In this document: positions 41,370 through 53,552 of the stretch, piece by piece
Position numbering within the stretch: the stretch's first letter is position 1
Layout: each line of letters starts with the position of its first letter
Source: Ustilago trichophora
Taxonomy: Eukaryota; Basidiomycota; Ustilaginomycetes; Ustilaginales; Ustilaginaceae
Reading direction: 5' to 3'
Assembly (NCBI GenBank): GCA_900323505.1
Contig: OOIN01000022.1
Coordinates: forward strand, 372,001 to 436,000
Length of the DNA: 64,000 nt
The notes under the pieces: generated by a model
Told to the model about the DNA's origin: nothing
Databases searched by the model: none
Seen by the model: only the letters and a program-made list of their open reading frames with translations
Position numbers and translations under genes: made by a program

Positions 41370-42676
41370 ATCAATTGTTATTACACAACTGGACGCAGAG
41401 AAGCAAAAGAGTAAGCAGAAACAGATATGTGCCACAATCCACTTCCCAATATTGAGCTCAAACAGAGACCAATTTCGAACGGCATTCCCGCCAAGCAATT
41501 CGCCATGTCTTGCCTGCGATTCAAGGCTCAGCTGACTTGTTCACCAGCTTTCCGACAGGAGGACCTTTTCGGTCAGGCGATAGTATGGACTTTTGGGTCG
41601 CAATCTATGGTACTGTACACAGCATCCCATCCATCATCAGCACCCTCTTCTGCGTTTCAGCCCTTTCGCATCTGGCGACGCAGCTCGCGGATGCTTTCAT
41701 TGTTCCGCTGCGTCCCCAAGACCCGACGTCACCCCGCACTTTTCTCATATTTTTTTCCCTTCGGCTTTTGAGCCCGAACCCAACATACAGTATGTTCCAT
41801 TACTCGCTCGCTCGCTTGGCAGCGAACTCTTTGGATATCTGCCCTCGCTTCCTCTTTGTTCAGCGTCTCTTTGCCAGTTTTGTACCACAGGCTGACCCAA
41901 GGCATTCAAGCATAACCCTGTCGCCTCTAAAAGGAAATTGGAACAAAACCCGAAAAAAAAAAAGGAAAGAAAAAAAAGGAACTGCAGCACCTAGGATTCC
42001 CGCGTGGTCCCCCACCGCAGTACTGACTAGGCGATACCTTGCTTAACTTCGCAGATCGGACGGGATGCGGTGCTTTCAAGGTTCTATGGCCGCAGATGTT
42101 AGCATGATGTCTGCTAACATTCTAGACCTGCAGCTCATGTCTCATGCTGCCGAAGCGTCGGGTGGAGGGAAGAGGATACATCGGGGTGACGTTTGGAAGC
42201 TCAATTTTTTGACCCCAACTGGAAGCTCTCTGTTTACGGATATGCCTCCATAGGGTCTGACTTTTCGGCTACGACTGAGATGGATCGATAAGCTGACCGG
42301 CACGACGATGGGTCGGCGTTTGTTCCCGCCGGCTTAGTTTGTGCTTGCTCATTATCCTCTATAAACGTCTCGCTGTACGACGTTTCAAACTCACCGAACA
42401 TTCTGTTGCCAATCAATTCGCACATGACACAATGTGGCGGCATCGTGATCAGTATCTATGGTCTTCTGACCGACTTTCTAGTTGACGAGATCATGACGTG
42501 CTCCGACGTTGATTTTCCGGTCAGCAATACAATTGTCAAACTTGCCACGCAAAGCATAGTTGCCAAAGAAGAGTCGTTCCATTGCACAGTAGAACTACCG
42601 AGCTTCTCCTTGAGTCCCACTATATTCAACAGGGAATGTGGATCTCGATCTGGATTCAGATCGAATTCGGAATCCT

Positions 42677-43911
42677 TTAACGACCGATACGAACAACCTT
42701 CTTCCTCTGTCTCCTCCCCAAGTTAAGCGGATTCATAGGATCCTTCTTTTTACCCGCCGCTTCCTCCTGCGTCTCCTCCTCCTCGTCGTCATCATCATCT
42801 CCGCCGAGACCCATGCCGCCGAGCATGCCTCCGAGTCCGCCGAGTGCGTCGGCACCAGGCATGCCGGGCGGCATACCACCCATCGCCTCGGCCAGGTTCA
42901 TGTTGAGCAATCCACCCTCGATCGCGGGGGAGTGTGCCGGTAGTCGAGCTTCGAGTGTGGGTGGGAAGCGGATCTTTGCAAGGCGCTCGCGGATTGGGTT
43001 TGGATTCGGGTCGCGCTTGGCTTGGAGAATCTGCTTGCGCTGCTCCTTGGTCAGTGTCGGCTTGGACGGACCGGCAGTATTTCCTGAAGCAGAAGCAGCA
43101 GCAGCGGCTTTCTTCTTGTTCTTCTTGGACGATGCCGCTACAGCACCAGAAGCAGCGGTAGACGAACCAGAAGCAGCAGCCTTGGCGTTCTCGGCAAGGG
43201 CCTGCTTCTTGATCGTCGCAGGGCGAACACGCTTCTTGCGAGGTTCGAGTGCAGGTGGCTTACCGCCGCAATTGGGTTGAATCGTCTCGGCGATGGCATC
43301 GAAGAGCTGCTTCTTGCTGGGGAATCGGCTGTCGACCGCACTACCGTCCTCGTTGAAGAGATGCACTTTGACTCGTCCGGGGTTCTCCCAGTCCTGAGGA
43401 TGCGTCTTGTAGGGTTCCTGAACGTATTTGAGCTGGAGTCGGCCGACTGCTTTGGCGATCCAGAGCTGCGTGGGGAACGGGCTGGACTTTTCGTAAGAGA
43501 CCCGACGGCAGCCCTTGCGGTAGTGACGCTTGGCATCGAAGTAGATGGGATAGATGCTGACCCATTTCTTGTGCTCGCCATCATCTTTGCCCTTGGAGCC
43601 GCTAGCTCCGGCAACGTCAAGGCCGACGGGAGGTCGGGAGGAGCCAAAGTCGCCAGAGCCGGGTGCTTGACCCATCTGCTCCATCATCTTTTGAAAGGCA
43701 GCCATTTGGTCATTTTGAGGTGCAGCTGCTTGCGATTGGGCGACAGCTGGGGATGATACAGTCGGGAGATCGAACTGTGTCGAACGATACCATACGAAAA
43801 AGCAAAAGGCCATCAGATGCTTGCTACTCACCGAAGTGCGATAGCGATATGCAGGTGCAAACTTACCTCGAAGTCATCGTCGAAATCTTCTACAGCTGCT
43901 TTGGGTGGCAT
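42677..43911 (-). CDS. SEC65: signal recognition particle subunit SEC65/SRP19
   Basis: Exons on the minus strand are 43911-43867 (15 codons, MPPKAAVEDFDDDFE) and 43774-42677. The intron is 43866-43775, GTAAGT to CAG, phase 0. The product is 380 aa. The SRP19 domain is at about residues 85-180: WVSIYPIYFDAKRHYRKGCR, then TQLWIAKAVGRLQL and THPQDWENPGRVKVHL, the conserved RNA-binding pattern. SRP19 binds SRP RNA and helps load SRP54, for co-translational targeting to the ER. A basic Lys/Ala-rich region follows, then a Gly/Met-rich segment and an acidic run (GGDDDDDEEEE), ending in a basic tail (GRRQRKKVVRIGR). The acidic first exon is typical for fungal Sec65. Divergent from CCA1. Confidence 0.93.
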
Positions 43912-44301
43912 CTTGAACTGCTTTCAGCGGGCGCGAAGCTTCCCCTGAGCCTCTTTGATGCTGTTCGGTGGTGATAGAGAGTGAGCCGGTGGAATGAGCT
44001 ATGCACCGTCTAGATGTGAATGGTCGAGTGGGGGACGACGGCAGTGAGCCCGCTCGACTGACACTGACACTGCAAGATGGAACGAGCCCGCCACGTGATC
44101 TCCAAAATTCTACCGCGCGAGTGGAATTTCCCAGAGAGAGCTCAAGACGCACCTTTAAGGTTGTGGAGGCCAAAGCTCCTCTTTTTGACACCCAATCTTG
44201 ACATTCACCTGCCACTTCATTACACCAGCTCATCATCTAAGATAACAACGACAACGTTCGAACCGCAGCGGTGAAAGCCACATCTCCACAGCGACACAAT
44301 C

Positions 44302-44336
<35 letters not shown>

Positions 44337-44373
44337 GTGACTGGGCGATGGCCACGAGCTCGACTTGAATGGC
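43912..44373. other. divergent promoter SEC65 / CCA1
   Basis: 462 bp with a CACGTG site (44092-44097, within CCACGTGATC) and a GA tract just upstream of the CCA1 start. I see no gene. Confidence 0.6.
44305..44335. repeat. AG dinucleotide tract
   Basis: About fifteen AG units ending 39 bp before the first CCA1 ATG. It is likely part of the 5' leader or core promoter. Confidence 0.85.
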
Positions 44374-46662
44374 ATGTCTCTGACTTGCATCCGCACCTGG
44401 TCCCGACAACGATTGCTTCCACACTGGGTCCTACGCACAACTCGCACAGCTCCAGTCGTCTCAAATTCCATCCGCTATCCGATTTCATCGACCGTTTCAT
44501 CGCAGCTGCGATCGAAATACGCCATGAGGCAGGGAGCTCAGATCCAGCTCACCGAGCAGGAAGAGGCCATCTGTCAGCTTCTCGACCAGACATGCTCCTA
44601 CATCCAACGCGAGCGTCCCGAAATCGAGGGCGTTGATTCGACACAACGCAGCGGCGATGCATCTGAACCCTGCGAAGCACGCATCGCTGGTGGGTGGGTC
44701 CGTGACAAGCTTCTCTCCCGCGACTCGGACGATCTCGACATCTCCCTCTCTACATTGACAGGAAACGCATTTGCGCTTTATCTCAAACACTACCTCTCCT
44801 CGCCGTCTTTTGCAGCATCGCCGCTCGCTCAGTCGCCATTCTTCAGCGATGTTGGATCAGAAATGGGCCGCATCGGCAAGATCGCTGCCAACCCAGAGCA
44901 GAGCAAGAACCTCGAAACTGCTACGGCGCGCGTACTTGGACTTTCACTTGACTTTGTCAACCTCAGAAAGGAGACGTACGATCCGGGTTCGAGGATCCCA
45001 ACAATGACCTTTGGCACGCCTAAGGAGGATGCGGAGAGGCGAGATATTACGATCAACTCGCTGCTATACAATGTCCACACGAGGCAGGTGGAGGACCATA
45101 CCGGTCTGGGGTTGCAAGATCTTGCTGCTGGGTTGATTAGGACGCCACTTCCCCCTCTGACGACATTCTTGGATGATCCTCTTAGAGTCCTCCGATGCGT
45201 ACGTTTTTCCAGTCGATTCGCATATGAACTGCATCCCACCATCATTCGCTGTCTCACAGGTGCCAGCATTTCCGGCGCGGCAGATGATGCAGACTCGAAC
45301 CTCGCCCAGCTTGCAAGCAGCGACGATCCACGGATCTCAGCCCACGGTCGCGAAGGTATCGAGAGTGGAAGGGACCAGATTCGCGACGCCCTTGTCAGCA
45401 AGGTATCGAGAGAGCGCTTCGGCATTGAAGTAGACAAGATGATCAAAGGCCCACACCCACTCCTTGCACTCTACGTTCTGCACCGATTGGAACTCTTCCC
45501 ACTAGTATTCCACCCGCCACCATCCTCAGGAAAGCTTTATCTCGCCTCTGCGGCAACTCCACCACGCGATCTGGGCCAGCCTGCCCCAGACTGTGTGGCG
45601 CTCAACGCGGCCCGTTTGCTGGACGCCATCCTCAAAGGCAATTCTGCCGAAGCATCTTCGGATAACCAGTCTGTCGCCATCGACAGTCTGCGCATTGTTG
45701 ACGCTCGCAGTGACAGCTCCATATCAGATCTCTCTCGCGCTTTCTCGTCGATCCCACCCTCGCCTCTACCCAGTGCCATATTCGACGCGCTCCCAGCAGA
45801 CCTGTTGGCCAGCTGGACCAGCAAATCTCTGTCCTCAGAAGAACGCCGACGACTCTGGATCTCGGTCGCCTTGTTGCCGCTGCGGGATCTGATCTACGAG
45901 GAGAAGAAGAACAAGTACGCTTGGGCAGGGGAGAGCGTCATTGCCAACGGCCTGAAACTGGGTACCAAGTCGTTGAAGGAACCGGTTGCTTCGCTGCACA
46001 GATGTATGGAGCTGCTACCCTTGGGCCGAAAAGTGTTGTGCTCTGAGCAGCCGCAGCAGGGAAACGAGTCGGAAGCGCTTGGTAAGCTGCTTCACCTACC
46101 ACCAGGTCTGAGCGTCAGATCGAGGCTAGGATTGCTGCTGAGAAACACGCATGTATCGAACAGCTTGTTGTCGCTTAAGCCACAGCCAGCGATGTTGATG
46201 GCTTTCATTTCAGAGGTTATCGAACTGTGGCAGCGCACTGATGCGTTCCAGCACGATACGGCCAGCTTGGAAAGCATTCAAGACCAGGTCGTATCCCTCG
46301 CTGGAGAGTATGGCAAACTCTGGCACCTTATCAAGCAATGGAATCTGATCGAGCGGGCGGAGGAGAAACCAGCATTGGACGGCAATGCAGTAACAGCATG
46401 CCTGGGATGTCATCCAAGACTCATCTCTCAGATCCACAACTATGTTCTGGCATGGCAGTACGATCAACCAGCCTTGGACGCGGACGCGGAAGAGAGGTGC
46501 AAAGAGTGGTTGAAGAGTGAATGGGAGAAAGGTGGTATTGTGCCCTTTGACCAGCGACCAGCTCCTCCGCCGGGTAAAGGGGCTAAGAAGAAGAAGGATC
46601 CCGTTCCACCGACGCAAAAAGGCTCGGAAGGGGAGCGGAGGAAGCGGCAGAAGAGCGAATGA
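44374..46662 (+). CDS. CCA1: CCA tRNA nucleotidyltransferase
   Basis: This 762-aa intronless protein adds CCA to tRNA 3' ends. The class II nucleotidyltransferase head shows IAGGWVRDKLL, the metal-binding DSDDLDISLST, RRDITINSLLYNV and the ribose/base-binding DPLRVLRCVRFSSRFAYEL. The helical neck and body occupy about residues 260-680. The C-terminus is a Lys-rich tail (KGAKKKKDPVPP). The N-terminal 50 residues (MSLTCIRTWSRQRLL...) lack acids and look like a mitochondrial presequence. A second in-frame ATG at 44524 (MRQGAQIQL) begins exactly before the conserved core. Two starts would give mitochondrial and nuclear/cytosolic forms, as is known for yeast Cca1. The protein is longer than yeast Cca1 (about 546 aa) because of Ser-rich inserts near residues 290 and 420-460. 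Confidence 0.95.
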   Translation: MSLTCIRTWSRQRLLPHWVLRTTRTAPVVSNSIRYPISSTVSSQLRSKYAMRQGAQIQLTEQEEAICQLLDQTCSYIQRERPEIEGVDSTQRSGDASEPCEARIAGGWVRDKLLSRDSDDLDISLSTLTGNAFALYLKHYLSSPSFAASPLAQSPFFSDVGSEMGRIGKIAANPEQSKNLETATARVLGLSLDFVNLRKETYDPGSRIPTMTFGTPKEDAERRDITINSLLYNVHTRQVEDHTGLGLQDLAAGLIRTPLPPLTTFLDDPLRVLRCVRFSSRFAYELHPTIIRCLTGASISGAADDADSNLAQLASSDDPRISAHGREGIESGRDQIRDALVSKVSRERFGIEVDKMIKGPHPLLALYVLHRLELFPLVFHPPPSSGKLYLASAATPPRDLGQPAPDCVALNAARLLDAILKGNSAEASSDNQSVAIDSLRIVDARSDSSISDLSRAFSSIPPSPLPSAIFDALPADLLASWTSKSLSSEERRRLWISVALLPLRDLIYEEKKNKYAWAGESVIANGLKLGTKSLKEPVASLHRCMELLPLGRKVLCSEQPQQGNESEALGKLLHLPPGLSVRSRLGLLLRNTHVSNSLLSLKPQPAMLMAFISEVIELWQRTDAFQHDTASLESIQDQVVSLAGEYGKLWHLIKQWNLIERAEEKPALDGNAVTACLGCHPRLISQIHNYVLAWQYDQPALDADAEERCKEWLKSEWEKGGIVPFDQRPAPPPGKGAKKKKDPVPPTQKGSEGERRKRQKSE

Positions 46663-46811
46663 TTGTCAATTTACGCGCTCTCAGTAATGTCAGTCCATTC
46701 TTCCTCTTGCTCAGCAGCCATGCTGAAAGAGTCTATGTGCGATTGTATGTGTGCGGGTATATATTGCTCCTTTGACCAAGAGGTGGAAGTGTGATAATAG
46801 GGGAGTGGTCA

Positions 46812-49027
<2,216 letters not shown>

Positions 49028-49433
49028 ATGGCGCAAGGATTCAAGCCAGCTAAGCCTAGCAAGGCCGGCGCTTCGCCAAAGTCGGGTGCAAAGGCCAAGT
49101 CTGGTCCTAAGCGAGGTCGTAAGTAGCCATCTTTTCCATGTGGGAGACGACTGCAGGACTGTTCACAGGTCTCTACTTGCAAGATCAGAAGCAGGACAAA
49201 AAACGCTGACCATCACTGCTGCCTCATTATACTCAACAGCCCGTGTCATCGCCCCCAAGAAGAAGGCCGCAGTGCAAGCAGCCAAGACCAAGCAGAAGCA
49301 GACTGCTTCCATCACCGCCAGAATCGAGCAAGAGATGGTCAGCCGTGCATCCAAGGGTGGCCCTCTTACCATCATGAAGAGGGCCGCAGATGGCGATGCC
49401 GACGATAAGAAGAAGAACGCCAACAAGAAGTAG
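49028..49433 (+). CDS. L10K/UPF0390 small basic protein
   Basis: Two exons: 49028-49118 and 49240-49433. The intron is 49119-49239, GTAAGT to CAG, phase 1. The product is 94 aa. It starts [14 protein letters not shown] and has the block [20 protein letters not shown] across the splice site, then [18 protein letters not shown]. This matches the eukaryotic UPF0390 family (human C19orf53, Leydig cell tumour 10 kDa protein homologue), a small Lys-rich nucleolar protein of unclear function. Length and block order fit the family. Neither exon alone is long enough to stand out; the call rests on the splice and the conserved RVIAPKK block. Confidence 0.85.
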
Positions 49434-50435
49434 AGGGCTAGCACTGCCATACCCATCTGATCCGACCCATCCACAACCCTAGTCCAGCTCCGCCTGTGGT
49501 CCCGGGTGTCGAAAGGTAGAGTCTTACGAGGGCTCAGCAATGTGCATCATTCTTCACAATCTCTCCTCTGCTCTCTTCCAGAGCACTGACTCCCTGCAGA
49601 GCCACTCAACCTGTTTCTGTTCTGCATTTTCAAACACCGACATCTGTCACCAACGTTGTCCTCTTGCATCTTCTCTTTTGTACTTTTAGCCGCTTGATCA
49701 AAGCATATACACACATCCCACTGTCCAACGTGGAATTCACGGCTTCCTTCTGTGCACCGCCGTCACATGGTGAACCCAGAAAGACGATCCGCATTCGATC
49801 AAAGTCAGAGTCCATGACCATTCGAGGTTGCAGGGTTCACGAAAATGTTGCAAATTGTTAGGCCGATGCTTATGAGCTACCATCACGTGATGGACCACGA
49901 CGCGAAACAAACACTCAGCCCAAAATGAGAAAATACAGGCTCTGTGCAACACTCTTTCTTTCTTTCCCAGGCGCGCGCCTTCTGCAACCTCACATCTTTT
50001 TTTTTCCCTGCTGTTTCCTGCGCCGCATAAGGGTCAAAAGGGTCGAGCTCGCTGAGCAGCCAAACCACACAAACACGCTCTGTCTCTCTCTGTCTGTCTC
50101 TCTTTTTTTTAGCGTCCGCCAACTCCACTGTCCAAGAAAGTCGATTGAGCCTGTCAGACCAACACTCTCCTGCGCAGCATCCAGAAGCGCGCGCTTTTGC
50201 ATGGCCTTGGTCGCCATTCACATCATCCAACGCCGGATCTCTACCACCATCTATACTCATCACCTACGCTATACTTTCAAGTTCGACTCCGGCACCTTTG
50301 CATCCGGCGGCCCGTATACGGCGCTTCTCTCACTGGCGCTCAGCCTTTAGCCAGCGCAATCCTTGCAACAAGCAAGTCGAGGCACCTTTACGACTACATA
50401 AAAACCATTATTGGAGAAGCACGTACTGCATCACC
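49434..50435. other. intergenic, upstream of condensin subunit
   Basis: 1 kb with a perfect 14-bp palindrome around CACGTG at 49880-49893, T tracts at about 50000 and 50105, and a CT-rich leader. The condensin frame stays open upstream to 50145 but without family similarity, so it is treated as leader. Confidence 0.5.
49880..49893. promoter_or_regulatory. perfect palindrome CCATCACGTGATGG (E-box)
   Basis: A 14-bp perfect palindrome centred on CACGTG. The core RTCACGTG is the known target of Cbf1-type bHLH factors in fungi. It lies about 550 bp upstream of the condensin start and 450 bp after the L10K stop, so the regulated gene is unclear. Confidence 0.5.
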
Positions 50436-53400
50436 ATGCCTTCTCGAACATCATCATCATCTTCGCGAGCGCCGCTCGAGGAATCGCGTGCTGCCAACCG
50501 CTCCATTTCGGCCTCCTTCTCGGGCACAAAGCCCTCGCTTTCCGGCAAACCTTCTTCATCCAGAAAGAGCTCATCGACCGAATCAAGCAGATCATCTTCA
50601 TCCAAGTCGCGCTCGGCATCTGGAAAGCTCCGAGGTCGCTTCGATGATGACGACGACATTGCTGAAGAAGAGGAAGACGACGAAAACGATGGCGATGACT
50701 ACGATGAAGAGGAGGAGAACAACCACCGACAGAGCAATGCACGCACAGCTTCCGGCAAGCATTCCAAGTCTGCATCCAGACCTCCCACGGCACCATCCAG
50801 CCGCCAGCCTTCGGCATCCAACAATGCCAACCGCTCCATCTTGGCGCGAACCAACCCCAACGCTTCTGTTCTTATGGGTGCGGGCAACACATCCGTTGCT
50901 TTCCAGAACTCGCGCGTTGCTGCTCTAGCTAGATCGCATGCCGTCGTAGATGCTTCCTCCATCATGCGTCCTCGCGGTCAGTCGGCTCATCTGGCTTCCA
51001 ACGCAGCTTCCGCCAGCGACCCCAACGTTGCAGCTCCAGCCGCTGCCTCTCTGCGTGTAGACACATCTAGCTTCGAGGAATGGATGAAGATGGCCACCGA
51101 CAACAAGATCAACTCCACCAATACCTGGTCTTTTGCTCTCATCGACTACTTCCACGACATGTCGCTCCTCCGTAACGAGAGCGGAGATGGTAGCATCAAC
51201 TTCCAGAAAGCCTCGTGCACGCTCGATGGCTGTGTCAAAGTATGGACGTCTCGTGTCGACTCCGTCGTCGTCGAGACCGGTAAGCTTCTCTCGGGTCTAC
51301 AAGATGACATTGACCAAGCTACGCGCAAAGACAAGCGTGGCAACGAGGACGGAGACGATGACGCTGATGACGACGACGATGAGGATGGCACGGGCACATC
51401 GACACGAAAGAGGAAGAGGAACAAGGAAGCCACCCTCGCCAAGACATTCGGCCACATCCAGATCAAGAAGTTCGAGCTCGAGTTTACCGTCGACCCTCTC
51501 TTCAAGAAGACTTCGGCCGACTTTGATGAAGGTGGTGCCAGCGGTCTTCTCATGAACCATCTCGGCGTCGACTCGTCCATGGCTGTCATCTTTGATGCTA
51601 GTGATGTAGCAGGTGTCGGCAGTGACGAGGATATGGCCAAGATGCTTGCAGTGGGCGAGGATGGTGAAGTCAGCGAGAACGCCGACAGTCCCGCTCCTGC
51701 TGACGAAGGCGAAACCGAGATGGTTGACTTGTCCAAGCTCGCTGCCAAATGGCTTGGCTCGGACGAGTTTGGCAACGCCGACGGAGCATCCGAAGATGTC
51801 AGCTCGCTGCTCTCGCGCCGCGTCCTCTGCCCCACGCTCTGCAACTTCCGCTTCTCCAAGGACGACGACACGCCCTTCGGTGTCGGTCTCGACGAGTTCA
51901 ACCAGCAGACTTTCCACACCGCAACGCACGCGGACACCTATTACGATTCGCAAGCTGTCAACGGCGTGCGCGCTCAATCTGAAGAGTTCATCGGTGGCGG
52001 CTTCCAGGATGATGTCAACCCGCTCATGGACGGCGCAGGCGCAGATGTCGATTTCTTTGGTGCAGACACGGGTGCGCCTATGGATGACAACGACGACGAT
52101 GGCAACGACTTTTTCGACGCACTCGACACAGCTCCGGCTTTCCACCACGGTGGCCCTGTTGTCCTAGATGGCACTACCGGTGACGTTCAAGGCTACGGAC
52201 CCTTCGATCCTTCTGCTGGTCCCTCTTCTGAGCTCGTCATGGCGATGGCCTTCAACCCCGATACCGGCCGACCTATGGACGGTGCCGATGCCGAAAATGG
52301 CAGTGATCTCTTCGACTACTTTGACCGCCGACTCATGCGCAACTGGGCCGGTCCCGAGCACTGGAAGCTGTCCCGTGTGGCTGCTACCGGACCCTTGGGA
52401 TTGGGTTCTGCGACCGGCGCTGCTGCTCAAGCTGCCGCAACCGCTCGCAAAGAGAGCAAGAAGAGCAAGGAACCTTTTGTCATCGACTTCCTCTCTGAAG
52501 AGGGTGCTGTCAACGTCAAGGAGATCTTTGAGCCCGCCAAGCAAGCTGCCGCCATTACCTTACCTCTCAACGCTAGCAAGAAGATGGCGAGTCTCGCAGC
52601 ATCCTCCTCTGATGCTTACTTGTTGCCGGAGGACCGTCATTTCAGCTCGAAACAGCTATTGCGACTCTTCTTGAAACCGCGCGTGGCGATCAACATGCGC
52701 CGCAAAGGCCAGCCCGGTAGTGGTGGCGGCTTTGGCGCTGATGATCAAGTGTGGGCCGACGCTGCCGACGATGGAGATGATATGGGTGGTGCTGACGGTG
52801 GTATGCCTTTCGACACTCAATTCTTTCATGATGCTGACGATGGCTATGATGCTAACGGCGGCGACTTGGGTGGTCTTGATGATTCTCCAGCCAACGCGAC
52901 TACGGGTGGTGACATGGAGGACGAGGAGCTCACACAGACTCTGCAGGCACTTAACCGTGTCAAGCCAGAATACGTCAACTACGCCAAGAAAGCCAAGCGA
53001 GTCGACGTCAAGAAGCTCAAAGAGAACATCTGGAAGGAGCTTGGCATCCTTGGATCCGACGAGGACCCTGCCTCTCTTGCTGCCAAGGCTGCTGCTGGCA
53101 ATGACGAGGACCGTGACGAATCCATTGCTTCCACAGCGACCGAAGCAGCTGGTGGCGTCAAGACATTCGAATCGGTCCTGTCTGGCTTGCAAAAGGCATA
53201 CACGCAGGATAAGATGGAGGAGATCTCAACGTCGTTCTGCTTCATCTGCTTGCTGCATCTCGCCAACGAGGAAGGTCTGGCAATCAGCACAGGATCGGAA
53301 GACAAAATCGAGGCTTTGCGTGCCAAGCGCGGCGGTCGCAACAGCACCACGCCAACGAAGAGCGATGGTCTCTTTGGCCGTCTTGCAGCTGGAAGGGTCA

Positions 53401-53552
53401 TGCAAACCAGCAGCGAGGATGACGACCTGGGTGGAGAGGAGGATGACGAGGCAGTCGAGGGCGAAGAAGGATACGAGGAGGACGAGCTGCGTGTGGGCAG
53501 ATTGTCATCGCTAAAGATTATGAAGGATCCCAAGGCTTATCGCTCCGCATAA
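50436..53552 (+). CDS. BRN1: condensin complex subunit 2 (CAP-H/Brn1 kleisin)
   Basis: This is a 1038-aa intronless protein. After a Ser-rich, acidic N-terminus comes the conserved CAP-H block: FEEWMKMATDNKINSTNTWSF followed by ALIDYFHDMSLL, FQKASCTLDGCVKVWTSRVD and VETGKLLSGLQ. This is the kleisin N-terminal region that contacts the SMC2 neck. Further blocks are FGHIQIKKFELEFTVDPLFK, LCPTLCNFRFSKDDDTPFG, HWKLSRV and YLLPEDRHFSSKQLLRLFLK. The C-terminal winged-helix region that binds SMC4 is at about 870-970 (VNYAKKAKRVDVKKLKENIW; ISTSFCFICLLHLANEEGL). It joins the two SMC arms for mitotic chromosome compaction. The start at 50436 (MPSRTSSSSS) is chosen because the upstream open frame has no family likeness. 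Confidence 0.95.
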   Translation: MPSRTSSSSSRAPLEESRAANRSISASFSGTKPSLSGKPSSSRKSSSTESSRSSSSKSRSASGKLRGRFDDDDDIAEEEEDDENDGDDYDEEEENNHRQSNARTASGKHSKSASRPPTAPSSRQPSASNNANRSILARTNPNASVLMGAGNTSVAFQNSRVAALARSHAVVDASSIMRPRGQSAHLASNAASASDPNVAAPAAASLRVDTSSFEEWMKMATDNKINSTNTWSFALIDYFHDMSLLRNESGDGSINFQKASCTLDGCVKVWTSRVDSVVVETGKLLSGLQDDIDQATRKDKRGNEDGDDDADDDDDEDGTGTSTRKRKRNKEATLAKTFGHIQIKKFELEFTVDPLFKKTSADFDEGGASGLLMNHLGVDSSMAVIFDASDVAGVGSDEDMAKMLAVGEDGEVSENADSPAPADEGETEMVDLSKLAAKWLGSDEFGNADGASEDVSSLLSRRVLCPTLCNFRFSKDDDTPFGVGLDEFNQQTFHTATHADTYYDSQAVNGVRAQSEEFIGGGFQDDVNPLMDGAGADVDFFGADTGAPMDDNDDDGNDFFDALDTAPAFHHGGPVVLDGTTGDVQGYGPFDPSAGPSSELVMAMAFNPDTGRPMDGADAENGSDLFDYFDRRLMRNWAGPEHWKLSRVAATGPLGLGSATGAAAQAAATARKESKKSKEPFVIDFLSEEGAVNVKEIFEPAKQAAAITLPLNASKKMASLAASSSDAYLLPEDRHFSSKQLLRLFLKPRVAINMRRKGQPGSGGGFGADDQVWADAADDGDDMGGADGGMPFDTQFFHDADDGYDANGGDLGGLDDSPANATTGGDMEDEELTQTLQALNRVKPEYVNYAKKAKRVDVKKLKENIWKELGILGSDEDPASLAAKAAAGNDEDRDESIASTATEAAGGVKTFESVLSGLQKAYTQDKMEEISTSFCFICLLHLANEEGLAISTGSEDKIEALRAKRGGRNSTTPTKSDGLFGRLAAGRVMQTSSEDDDLGGEEDDEAVEGEEGYEEDELRVGRLSSLKIMKDPKAYRSA

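Larger units (their letters stand above)
38180..42676. other. 4.5-kb gene-poor intergenic region
   Basis: No recognisable coding sequence. It holds seven TAC(A/T)GTA sites (38996, 39073, 40861, 41271, 41276, 41611, 41786), a GATGACA repeat (38394-38414), an A/T-rich stretch near 38861-38892 and an ATCC/ATTC repeat (41333-41369). A short tRNA-like stretch near 39640-39715 does not fold as a tRNA. Open frames are short and of random composition. Confidence 0.5.

Noticed and set aside
41177..42046. Overlapping short frames near 41.2-42 kb as a gene
   Set aside because: Frames are interrupted, contain microsatellite translations and show no domain.
50145..50435. N-terminal extension of the condensin subunit from 50145
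   Set aside because: The extra 97 residues have no CAP-H likeness and the region is leader-like; the ATG at 50436 precedes a typical Ser-rich fungal N-terminus.
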